Shown piece by piece: positions 32,079-39,830 of a DNA stretch of 64,000 nucleotides. Each line of letters begins with the position of its first letter. Within the stretch, counting starts at the first letter, position 1. Made by a program: the position numbers and the translations under genes. The notes under the pieces are model-generated. The model ran no database searches, had not been told where the DNA came from, and saw nothing but the letters and a program-made list of their open reading frames with translations. Origin of the DNA: Maribacter sp. MJ134 (GTDB taxonomy: Bacteria > Bacteroidota > Bacteroidia > Flavobacteriales > Flavobacteriaceae); NCBI RefSeq assembly GCF_003970695.1, contig NZ_CP034570.1, positions 1,054,001-1,118,000 of the forward strand, in the 5' to 3' direction.

Positions 32079-32658
32079 TTTGTTTTGAGAAGCTCTTGTG
32101 TTCACGAACGTTCTCGATACAACGTCTCTTTCAGAACGTCACTCGAACCGACATTGTAGAAATAGAATAATATTTAAAACCATCAAGTCACTTCGAGCGG
32201 CTTTTACGACCTTTTCGGGAGTAAAAGGAGTATCGAGAAGCTCTTGTGTTCACGAGGGCATTGGCCTGAGCGCAGTCGAAGGATTCTCTTCCGAACGTTC
32301 TCGATACAACGTCTCTTTCAGGACGCCACTCGAACTGACATTGTAGAAATAGAATAATACTTAAAACCATCAAGTCACTTCGAGTGGCTTTTACGACCTT
32401 TTCGGGAGTACAAGGAGTATCGAGAAGCTCTTGTGTTCCCGAGGACGTTGGCCTGAGCGCAGTCGAAGGATTCTCTTCCAAACGTTCTCGATACAACGTC
32501 TCTTTCAGGACGCCACTCCTTTAGATTTGTTTAAAATATGGATGAAATGTAATTATTTCCAGAACTATTTTTTGTTCACTTCGACTCCGCTCAGTGACCA
32601 CTTCAAAAGCAGTTGTACAAATTAGTTTCGGAATGATTTAGCGTATTTATTTCCTAAA
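32079..32658. other. Repeat-filled intergenic region
   Basis: The region holds the 187-bp-period repeat (listed separately) and, at about 32575-32600, a copy of the REP-like core CTTCGACTCCGCTCAGTGAC seen near 16512. Short frames on both strands here are repeat-derived and not genes. Confidence 0.85.
32088..32520. repeat. Long intergenic repeat with 187-bp period, two and a half copies
   Basis: The word TATCGAGAAGCTCTTGTG starts at 32231 and again at 32418, and the DNA between is repeated with few changes. An earlier copy from 32088 lacks about 38 bases (the part with GCCTGAGCGCAGTCGAAGG). Each unit contains GTTCTCGATAC and GTATCGAGAAG, which can pair, and CTTTTACGACCTTTTCGG. Related words (GTTCTCGATAC, CACTCGAACTGACA) also appear near 16565. 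Confidence 0.9.
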
Positions 32659-33918
32659 CTATTTTTTGTTCTTCTCCTCAATCCACTTACTCATGTATTT
32701 GGTACTGGCCATAGTTTGATGCTGTAATAGGCTGCCTATAAAATTATGTCTGCGGTGTGCCACTATATTTTGGGCTGTCTCTTGTAATCTATCAGCCAAG
32801 GCTTTTTCCAGAAGAATGCGATTATAGTACTGATTTATGATTTTTTTACCTTGTTCTTGGGCTCTTGTCCAAGTAACGGAATCACCGTACAATTGGATGG
32901 CAGCGTTCGCAAAATCCACCGGTTCGTCCCTAATAAACCCGTTCCAATCCATCGTGCCATACATGCCTTCCGCACCAACAGTGGTAGTAATACTCGGCGT
33001 ACCAAATTGCATGGCATGGAGTAATTTTCCCTTAATTCCCGCCCCAAATCGCAAAGGTCCCAGACAAACACGATTGGCTAGCATCACCTCTTTTACCGAG
33101 GCAGCCTTTCCATGAACCAAAAACCCTGATGTTGAATCGTGCATTTCATGAATCTGTTGCGGAAGATAAGCACCATAAATATGTAAGCTAACCTTCGGCA
33201 AGGCAGCGCTTATTTTAGGCCATATCGCTTGTTTCAGGTATTTGATAGCATCCACATTCGGGGCATGCTTTCCACCTCCTATGAATACAAAATCGGTACG
33301 TTCCTTAAATGCTGGTAAGGGATTAGGTATATCCTTCTCATCAACCATAAAAGGAAGATGAAGCAGTAGGCTCGAATCTATTTGAAGTGTTTCCTGAAGA
33401 AGTTCCATTTCGAAGCTAGAAATAATCAAGGCGATGTCACAACGATATATACTTGCAATTTCCCGCTTGGTCTTATCTTCCTGCAACCAGGCATCTACCG
33501 TAAACGCGACTCCTTTTTTAAAAGCCTGTTCACGTACATGACGCAGGGAATGTAAGTCCTCCGTATCCAAAACCCGTAGAGCGTGGGGACAATGTTCGGC
33601 AACCCTCCAACCAAATTGCTCTTCGGTTATAAAACGGTCAAACAGCACCACTTGCGGTTCTAAATCCTTCAAAAAAATATCAAAAGAGTTACTGTTCAAA
33701 CTGATTGTAGTAGTCCGAACACCCATATCCTTTAACGGTTGCACATACTCATTTTCTTGCATGGCCGCGACAAACGTAATCTTATAGTTTTGCTCTAGGA
33801 AAAAACGAAGTAATTGCAGCATCCTCACCCCAGCCGCCGTCGCGTTGGGCTCTGGCCAGTGGCAACCGATAACGAGAAGTGTTCTGGTCAATCCCTTTTC
33901 GGTGTTTTTTTGTTGCAA
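32659..33918 (-). CDS. Glycosyltransferase, GT-B fold (GT1/GT4-like)
   Basis: The N-terminal domain starts with TLLVIGCHWPEPNATAAGVR, the loop typical of GT4-like enzymes. The C-terminal domain has DFVFIGGGKHAPNVDAI, LHIYGAYLP, and the donor-binding LGPLRFGAGIKGKLLHAM stretch with GTPSITTTVGAEGM. The start appears to be TTG 33918; there is no ATG nearby, and TTG 33891 is an alternative. No polysaccharide cluster is adjacent, so the acceptor is unknown. It is cytosolic. Confidence 0.87.
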   Translation of the reverse strand: MQQKNTEKGLTRTLLVIGCHWPEPNATAAGVRMLQLLRFFLEQNYKITFVAAMQENEYVQPLKDMGVRTTTISLNSNSFDIFLKDLEPQVVLFDRFITEEQFGWRVAEHCPHALRVLDTEDLHSLRHVREQAFKKGVAFTVDAWLQEDKTKREIASIYRCDIALIISSFEMELLQETLQIDSSLLLHLPFMVDEKDIPNPLPAFKERTDFVFIGGGKHAPNVDAIKYLKQAIWPKISAALPKVSLHIYGAYLPQQIHEMHDSTSGFLVHGKAASVKEVMLANRVCLGPLRFGAGIKGKLLHAMQFGTPSITTTVGAEGMYGTMDWNGFIRDEPVDFANAAIQLYGDSVTWTRAQEQGKKIINQYYNRILLEKALADRLQETAQNIVAHRRHNFIGSLLQHQTMASTKYMSKWIEEKNKK

Positions 33919-33982
33919 TGGTTAACTATTTATTAGGTGCAAACTGGTGTTACAAGAGATGGTTTTTTCTAACTCTTACAAA

Positions 33983-35494
33983 CTACATCCTCGCCGCGAA
34001 CTTTTTTGAAATTTTGGAACGCAGTTTACGTTCGTAATCTTCCTCTAGCCACTCCTTGTAGTTCTTGGTATTGTTCATGATGCAGTAGGAATATTGGCGT
34101 ACCCGGTAGGCGATTTCTTCTTTAAGTTGTTTGGCCAGTATACGGGCGTCAAAAACATCTTCTGCGTTCTCCACGCAAATTTGCGCATGCTGCTCAATAC
34201 TCTTTTCGAGGACCAGTTTGGATTTTTCTCCGTTGGCAAAGCTTTTCTTGTATTCTGCCTTAATATCAAATTCTATGTTCTCTGATTTTGCGAACTGTTC
34301 CCTAAGCGCCTGTGGCATTTCATAAACAAATTCCCGCTCTATTTCTTCATCGTTCTTGATGTTCTCTAAGAAGAAATCAGGGAAATGAAAAATTTCTTGC
34401 CAATCCACCGGAGCGCTCCACAAACCAAAACGGGCAATATTATTTCCCATATCCACCACCGTAAACTCTTCTTTATTGGGAAGGTAGCGCGACCCACGAC
34501 CAATCATTTGGAAATAAAGGGTAAGCGAACGGGTTGCCCTGTTCAAGATAATGGTTTCTACCGTTGGCTCATCGAACCCTGTAGTTAAAATGCTAACCGA
34601 ACTAAGGATGGCATCCGGGGTTTCTGAAAACCACTGCAAAATCTCTTTACGTTCTGCCGCAGTATTTTTATTATCCAAATGACGGACGTTATACCCTGCT
34701 TTTTTAAAGGTTTCATATACATACCTGGAAGTATTGATACCATTATTGAATATCAAGGTCTTGGTGCCCAAAGCAATTTCCGTATAGGCCGTTAACAATT
34801 TGCCCAACATACTATGGTTACCATAAAGCTCATCTGAAGATTTTACGGTGTAATCCCCGTTAATGCCCAACTTTAAACTCTGTAGACTTACATCGTAGTT
34901 GTACATATTGGCCTTGGCCAGGAACTTTCTGCCGATCAATGATTCTATGGACTCCCCCACGATCAACTTTTTATAGTTTTCCTTCATGGGAAGTTTTATG
35001 TTACTACTCAAAGGAGTTGCTGTAACCCCGAGAATGACGGCGTTTTCAAAATACTTGAACAGCTTTCGGAAGGAGTTGTAATGCGCCTCATCGATGATAA
35101 CCAGACCAATATTGTTGATTTCTACCTTTTCTTCCTGCAGCCTATTGTTTAAGGTTTCTACCATCGCTACAAAGCACATGAACTCATCTTGGTCAATGAG
35201 TTCCTTCACCTCGCTGTTGATGATTTTATTGTTGACCCCGAAACCATGTAGCATTTTTGATGTCTGTAGACTAAGCTCTATGCGATGCGTAAGCACTACG
35301 ACCTTTTTCTTTTTTTTCTCTATGTATCGCTTGGCGATTTCGGAAAAGACTACCGTTTTCCCTCCACCCGTGGGTAATTGGTATAACAGGTTGGTATTAT
35401 CGGGGCTTTCCTCTAAATGCTTAAAAATGGCATTTAAATCCTCTTCCTGATAATCGTACAATGTTTTTTCAGTAGTATCTTTTTCTAGCTTCAA
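33983..35494 (-). CDS. DEAD/DEAH-box superfamily II helicase
   Basis: Motif I is LPTGGGKTVVFSE (residues 41-53), motif II is IIDEAH, motif III is TATPLSS and motif VI is QMIGRGSRYLP. The enzyme resembles the RadD/SSL2 group of repair-type helicases. The C-terminal 130 residues are charged and unassigned. The frame begins at TTG 35494; an in-frame stop lies 15 bases upstream and no ATG fits, so TTG is the probable start. It could act in DNA repair or restriction-like processes, but no partner nuclease or methylase adjoins it. Confidence 0.88.
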   Translation of the reverse strand: MKLEKDTTEKTLYDYQEEDLNAIFKHLEESPDNTNLLYQLPTGGGKTVVFSEIAKRYIEKKKKKVVVLTHRIELSLQTSKMLHGFGVNNKIINSEVKELIDQDEFMCFVAMVETLNNRLQEEKVEINNIGLVIIDEAHYNSFRKLFKYFENAVILGVTATPLSSNIKLPMKENYKKLIVGESIESLIGRKFLAKANMYNYDVSLQSLKLGINGDYTVKSSDELYGNHSMLGKLLTAYTEIALGTKTLIFNNGINTSRYVYETFKKAGYNVRHLDNKNTAAERKEILQWFSETPDAILSSVSILTTGFDEPTVETIILNRATRSLTLYFQMIGRGSRYLPNKEEFTVVDMGNNIARFGLWSAPVDWQEIFHFPDFFLENIKNDEEIEREFVYEMPQALREQFAKSENIEFDIKAEYKKSFANGEKSKLVLEKSIEQHAQICVENAEDVFDARILAKQLKEEIAYRVRQYSYCIMNNTKNYKEWLEEDYERKLRSKISKKFAARM

Positions 35495-35603
35495 AAGGCT
35501 GGCAATCTAAATTTAGTGTTCACTTCAGTTTCATCGGGGAAAACCTTACAAAATTAGAAGATTTTTATCGGTATTGGAAATATAAATTCCGCTTTAGTAA
35601 AAA

Positions 35604-36533
35604 TTAGTACCCTTTGTTACGGTCCACTTCGTTTAATAATTCGGTACTGTTCAGTACGTTTTGATAGTTTTCCAATATTTGTGGAACTACGGAATTCGTA
35701 TCCGATACACTGGCGTAATGTGGTGTCATGTGTACTTTTTTATGATGCCAAAAAGGATGGGAGGTCGCTAATGGCTCTTGATGGTATACATCCAAACAGG
35801 CCCCGGAAATATGCCCCTTGTCCAATTGCTCCAGCAAATCCGCATCCACGACATGTCCGCCCCGAGCTACGTTTATAACGTAAGCGTCTTTAGGGAGTTG
35901 CTCCAATAGTTGAGTATCAATAAAACCTTTGGTTTCCGGAGTCAAAGGGAGAAGGCACACTAGTATATCCGTAGTATTTAAAAAGGTACCGAGTTCACTT
36001 GGGCCCGCAAAGGTTTTGACATCGCCAATAGTCTTCTCGCTTCTGGACCAACCTTGAACCCTAAAGCCTACACGCAGTAGGTCAAGAGCAGTTAGGGCAC
36101 CCAATTCACCTAAACCTAAAATGCCCACGTTAAGGTCCTTAATACGCTTATAAGCTCTAGGTTTCCAAAGATTGTCCACTTGTTGAAGCTTATAGGTATT
36201 GAGGTTTTTTAAATGCGCTAGTATAACGGCCAACACATGCTCGGACATGTCACTAGCCAGATAGGGGTCTACTACACGTGTGATAGGTATATGCTTTGGC
36301 GCAGTGCTATCCTCAAAAATATAATCTACCCCAGCTCCTGCGGAAGCAATGCACTTTAGATTTGGATAACCGGTCAGACTCCCTTCTGGATGTTTCCAGA
36401 TTAAGGCCATTACAATATCCTCCTTAGGATGTTCCTCCAAATAACTATAGACCTTAAGTTCTGGATTGGCACGTAAAAGCGCACTTTTCCAGAGTTCAAT
36501 TTTTCCGTCCTGTCTAATGATCACTATTGCCAT
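35604..36533 (-). CDS. ghrA: Glyoxylate/hydroxypyruvate reductase A-like dehydrogenase
   Basis: This is a D-2-hydroxyacid dehydrogenase of 309 residues. The Rossmann motif is LGLGELGALTA. The catalytic residues are R in NVARGGHVVD, E in YHQEPLATSHPFW and H in MTPHYAS. CIASAGAGVDYI is typical of the GhrA branch. It reduces glyoxylate or hydroxypyruvate with NADPH. The ATG directly follows the stop of the DUF6155 gene (TAG then ATG without gap), so they form an operon. Confidence 0.88.
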   Translation of the reverse strand: MAIVIIRQDGKIELWKSALLRANPELKVYSYLEEHPKEDIVMALIWKHPEGSLTGYPNLKCIASAGAGVDYIFEDSTAPKHIPITRVVDPYLASDMSEHVLAVILAHLKNLNTYKLQQVDNLWKPRAYKRIKDLNVGILGLGELGALTALDLLRVGFRVQGWSRSEKTIGDVKTFAGPSELGTFLNTTDILVCLLPLTPETKGFIDTQLLEQLPKDAYVINVARGGHVVDADLLEQLDKGHISGACLDVYHQEPLATSHPFWHHKKVHMTPHYASVSDTNSVVPQILENYQNVLNSTELLNEVDRNKGY

Positions 36534-37043
36534 CTAATCTACTATATCTAAGGCTTTGGAGAAACCTTCCTCGTAAAGCCAGTTCTTATCTTGGGTTATG
36601 GTATATATTTTTACGATTCGCTCTTTAAAATTTGGAATCAAGCCCTGTAATGTGGTGTATTGAATTAGTTCTGTGAACGAGTTGAGCATGCTTTTGTAAA
36701 AAGCATCGGGAACATTACGTTCTTCCTCAAAAGTTTGAGCAATTTCCAGATTAAAACACATAACATCAGCAATGAGATGCGGTTCCATCCCTAGTTTAAG
36801 AAAATGCTTAATGTATTTTTGCGCCACGGAGCGCCTGGCTTTGGGCCTTCTACGTTTAAGTGGAAAATACTCATTGGAAATTTTTGCCTTAGCTTCCTGC
36901 ACCAGTTTTTCTTCTTTAGGATTAAAAACAAAATCGTAATACGTCTTTACCTCGGGAAACCTGTTGTACAAATCTAGGAGCTGTTCTTCTAAAGCTGATT
37001 TAGATAACTGGGATAAGTACGTTTTTAAAGCTCGCTTACTCAT
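36534..37043 (-). CDS. DUF6155 family protein
   Basis: The 169-residue protein is helical and basic, opens with SKRALKTYLSQLSK and carries KRRRPKARRSVAQKYIKHF, as in DUF6155 proteins that I know from Flavobacteriia. It is cytosolic. The function is not known. It is the first gene of the pair with ghrA. On the - strand a TATTTTTG element (37078-37071), 27 bases before its ATG, matches the -7 consensus. Confidence 0.75.
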   Translation of the reverse strand: MSKRALKTYLSQLSKSALEEQLLDLYNRFPEVKTYYDFVFNPKEEKLVQEAKAKISNEYFPLKRRRPKARRSVAQKYIKHFLKLGMEPHLIADVMCFNLEIAQTFEEERNVPDAFYKSMLNSFTELIQYTTLQGLIPNFKERIVKIYTITQDKNWLYEEGFSKALDIVD

Positions 37044-37215
37044 ACTGCAAAGGGTTGTTTCAAAAATACACCATGTACAATCAAAATCCCTAAATGCCCA
37101 CTATTTTTATGCTACGCTCATAAATAATGTAAAAGAAAGTAGTGAAGTCTTTGGAAAAGAGGGAATAAAAATGTATTATGTAATCTTGTAGAACTCCTAA
37201 AACAAACTTTCATAT

Positions 37216-38079
37216 ATGAGGCAACTAAAGATTATCAAGCAGGTAACCAATCGCGAATCAAAATCATTGGACAAGTACTTGCAAGATATCAGTAAGATAG
37301 ATTTGATTACCGCAAATGAAGAAGTAGAATTAGCCCAGAGGATACGTGAGGGCGACCAGATTGCCTTGGAAAAGTTGACCACTGCCAATTTAAGGTTTGT
37401 TGTATCCGTAGCAAAACAATATCAGAATCAAGGATTAAAATTACCGGATTTAATTAACGAAGGAAATTTAGGTTTGGTCAAGGCAGCCAAACGTTTTGAT
37501 GAAACACGTGGATTTAAGTTCATTTCTTACGCCGTATGGTGGATCAGACAATCCATTTTGCAGGCTTTGGCCGAGCAGTCAAGGGTAGTTCGTTTACCAT
37601 TGAACAAAATTGGCTCAATAAACAAGATCAAGAAGACTTTTTCTTACTTGGAACAAACTCATGAGCGACCCCCTTCTGCGGAAGAAATTGCCAAAGAATT
37701 GGAGATGACCGTGACGGAAGTAAAGCAGTCGCTTAAAAACTCGGGAAGACACGTATCTATGGATGCACCTCTTCGTGAGGGCGAAGATTCGAACTTATAC
37801 GATGTGTTACGTTCTGGAGAGTCACCAAGACCGGACAATCATTTATTGCAACAATCCCTGAATACAGAGATCAATAGAGCTTTAGAAACCTTGTCACCCA
37901 GAGAAGCGGATGTAGTAAAACTCTATTATGGCATTGGAGATCAACAATCCATGACCTTAGCGGAGATTGGACAAACGTTTGACTTAACCAGAGAGCGAGT
38001 TCGTCAAATTCGTGAAAAGGCCATTCGGAAACTGCGTCACAATTCTAGGAGTAAATTATTAAAGACCTATTTAGGATAG
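37216..38079 (+). CDS. rpoD: Primary RNA polymerase sigma factor
   Basis: The 287-residue sigma-70 lacks region 1.1 and the non-conserved insertion, as in all Bacteroidota. Region 1.2 covers about 15-50, region 2 about 55-125 ([44 protein letters not shown]), region 3 about 135-210, and region 4 ends with the [23 protein letters not shown]. It recognises TTG-N17-23-TANNTTTG promoters. A strong terminator follows 28 bases after the stop. Confidence 0.97.
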   Translation: MRQLKIIKQVTNRESKSLDKYLQDISKIDLITANEEVELAQRIREGDQIALEKLTTANLRFVVSVAKQYQNQGLKLPDLINEGNLGLVKAAKRFDETRGFKFISYAVWWIRQSILQALAEQSRVVRLPLNKIGSINKIKKTFSYLEQTHERPPSAEEIAKELEMTVTEVKQSLKNSGRHVSMDAPLREGEDSNLYDVLRSGESPRPDNHLLQQSLNTEINRALETLSPREADVVKLYYGIGDQQSMTLAEIGQTFDLTRERVRQIREKAIRKLRHNSRSKLLKTYLG

Positions 38080-38106
38080 TATTGTAATACTTATTTATAC
38101 AAACAA

Positions 38107-38140
38107 AAAAACGCCCGTAGCTTATACGGGCGTTTTTTTA
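38107..38140 (+). terminator. Terminator between rpoD and the microprotein genes
   Basis: AAAACGCCCGTA (38109-38120) pairs with TACGGGCGTTTT (38126-38137) around a 5-base loop. The A and T runs on both sides make it bidirectional. It serves rpoD and the leftward microprotein transcript. Confidence 0.92.
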
Positions 38141-38155
38141 TTATTCACTAAGGGA

Positions 38156-38257
38156 TTAGGAATACGTAAGCTTACTGATATTGATATCAACAAGTATGCT
38201 GTTTAAATCTTGAATAAAATTCTGATAGGACGTGTTGTCCTGATTTTGATGTGCCAT
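38156..38257 (-). CDS. 33-residue microprotein with F-x-QDLN-x-IL type motif, copy 2
   Basis: On the - strand ATG at 38257 opens 33 codons ending in TAA at 38156. Y11, F14, Q16-D17-L18-N19 and I21-L22 match Y10, F13, Q15-D16-L17-N18 and I20-L21 of the gene at 38296 with the same spacing, while the rest is different. The peptide is polar and acidic and forms one potential amphipathic helix. No signal or TM segment is present. It lies 38 bases after its paralogue and 16 bases before the terminator. The family is not known to me. Confidence 0.6.
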   Translation of the reverse strand: MAHQNQDNTSYQNFIQDLNSILVDINISKLTYS

Positions 38258-38295
38258 GTTCGTAGGTTTTTTGGGATTCGTTCAATAGGTCTAGA

Positions 38296-38394
38296 CTACA
38301 TATAGTCCAATTCCGTTAATTCGTTAAGACTTAAGATTTCGTTTAGGTCTTGAAGAAACACTAAGTATTCTTCACCGTAGGTATCGTAAAGCAT
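38296..38394 (-). CDS. 32-residue acidic microprotein with F-x-QDLN-x-IL type motif, copy 1
   Basis: On the - strand ATG at 38394 opens 32 codons ending in TAG. The peptide is very acidic (about eight Asp/Glu and no Lys or Arg) and contains YLVFLQDLNEIL, shared in pattern with the peptide encoded at 38156. A promoter candidate lies 51 bases upstream. It sits downstream of the exopolysaccharide operon but has its own signals. Function unknown; a short helix that binds a larger partner would fit. Confidence 0.6.
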   Translation of the reverse strand: MLYDTYGEEYLVFLQDLNEILSLNELTELDYM

Positions 38395-38444
38395 TTATTA
38401 GGGATTAATTAATATTTTGATTTGGGTACTCATAAATTACATTG

Positions 38445-38475
38445 TAAATATATCTAGAAGCTTCACTTTCCACAA
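38445..38475 (-). promoter_or_regulatory. Candidate promoter of the microprotein pair
   Basis: On the - strand TTG (38475-38473) is followed after 20 bases by TATATTTA (38452-38445), one mismatch from TANNTTTG. The upstream flank contains the hairpin CCACA / TGTGG. Position and spacing fit a promoter that drives both microproteins. Confidence 0.45.
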
Positions 38476-38603
38476 CAAAATGTGGTGTACTCATTTATTT
38501 TTGTTGTAAACTAAGCCAAATACTAGGTGAATGTTAAAAATCCTTTAAAACAAGAACTAAAATGTCCAATAATGGGATGTTATTAGTCGGATTTATTGGT
38601 ATT

Positions 38604-39830
38604 TCATCGAAACTTTACTTGGTAGGAGATACCTGCCGTAACGGAAAGAAAAAGTTCTCCAGAGCTAAATGCCAGTTCTTGACGGTTTACGCCAAGGTTA
38701 GCTTTATAGAGGTTGGTGCCCTTTGTATTGGTAAATTGATATTCCAAACGTAATCGTTGCGCTTCTAGATATAAGAGCGTTTCTGCCAGCAGTTCACCAT
38801 CCACAACAAATTGATTTAATTCCGTATCAAAGCCATAGACCAGATTTAGTCCCAGGAAATTATTTCCGTCTTTCAGGTAGCGTCTCACCAATACATTTCC
38901 AGAAACTCCAATACCTTTTCTACTATCCGGAACCACGTATGGTCTAAAGACCGCATAATAATTACCACGATATATACCAAACGTGCCCGTAAGTATGGTG
39001 GCATCATCATTTTCAAAGGAAAGATGTCTAAAGCCTACGGAAACCTCCATGGCCTTTGGCAATTCTTTGAGTACCTCCCCTCCTATGCGATGTCTGGGAA
39101 ATATAGCAGAAGTGGAAAATCCATAATTCAAATAGCCACTTAAAGTCTTGGAGAAGGTAGGATAAGCATCTACCTCTGCTTGTATCCCGTTAATATTAAA
39201 TCGACGGTTAAACGTAAGCCGTGGAATTAAAACGCCCCAGTTAGCTTCTTTTTTGTATTCCAAGCTACCGTAATACATGGCATCCAGTTCGGCATCAAAT
39301 ACTTCGCTTTGGGTAGACAAGGTTATGGATTGCTTATTGGTATCTTCATTTTTTGTAGCCTTAAGTACATTTTGAAGCAGTTGTTGCTCTTCAATTTGTT
39401 GAATAATATCTGTCTTAAGTTTTAAAATATCGGCATCATCGGTTAAGAACAGTAAGGCCTTGTTGGTCATACCTAAGGCAATATTCAGGTTTTTGGCATA
39501 TTGCTCGTTCTTAATGGCACCAATCCACACCTCCTTATTTTTTCGTTCTTCACTTGTAATACGATTGAATTGAAGACGTGCCTTATCATATTCATTATCC
39601 CAACTATAGGTTTTGGCCAAAAGGCAGCGCACATCCGTATAATCGGGATATTTGCTAAGTATTTGTTTTAAGGTGTCCCGCGCAGTACCTCTATCACCTG
39701 CAAAAGCTAAGTCCCTTGCCACAAAGTAAGAAGCATCAGGGTCGCCATTGTACGCTATATCTTGTGCACTTGTGAAGTGTACCCAACATAAAATGGTGAT
39801 TATTGTAATAAGATATTTTACTAAGTTCAT
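38604..39830 (-). CDS. YaiO family outer-membrane beta-barrel with TPR domain
   Basis: A signal peptide (ITIITILCWVHFTSAQ) is followed by tetratricopeptide-like helices at residues 30-150 (ARDTLKQILSKYPDYTDVR, TYSWDNEYDKARLQF). A beta-barrel spans 165-408 with alternating strands and a C-terminal SVTAGISYQVKFR ending in an aromatic/basic strand. YaiO-type barrels occur beside GT2 synthases and are likely exopolysaccharide secretion pores. The start overlaps the upstream stop by one base. It is the last gene of the operon. Confidence 0.87.
   Translation of the reverse strand: MNLVKYLITIITILCWVHFTSAQDIAYNGDPDASYFVARDLAFAGDRGTARDTLKQILSKYPDYTDVRCLLAKTYSWDNEYDKARLQFNRITSEERKNKEVWIGAIKNEQYAKNLNIALGMTNKALLFLTDDADILKLKTDIIQQIEEQQLLQNVLKATKNEDTNKQSITLSTQSEVFDAELDAMYYGSLEYKKEANWGVLIPRLTFNRRFNINGIQAEVDAYPTFSKTLSGYLNYGFSTSAIFPRHRIGGEVLKELPKAMEVSVGFRHLSFENDDATILTGTFGIYRGNYYAVFRPYVVPDSRKGIGVSGNVLVRRYLKDGNNFLGLNLVYGFDTELNQFVVDGELLAETLLYLEAQRLRLEYQFTNTKGTNLYKANLGVNRQELAFSSGELFLSVTAGISYQVKFR

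Noticed and set aside
32098-32496. Open frames on both strands in the 187-bp repeats
   Set aside because: They follow the repeat period and share the same words on both strands, so they are repeat-derived.
33983-35494. Helicase as part of a restriction or defence system
   Set aside because: No nuclease, methylase or other partner adjoins; the neighbours are a glycosyltransferase and ghrA, so a general repair role is as likely.
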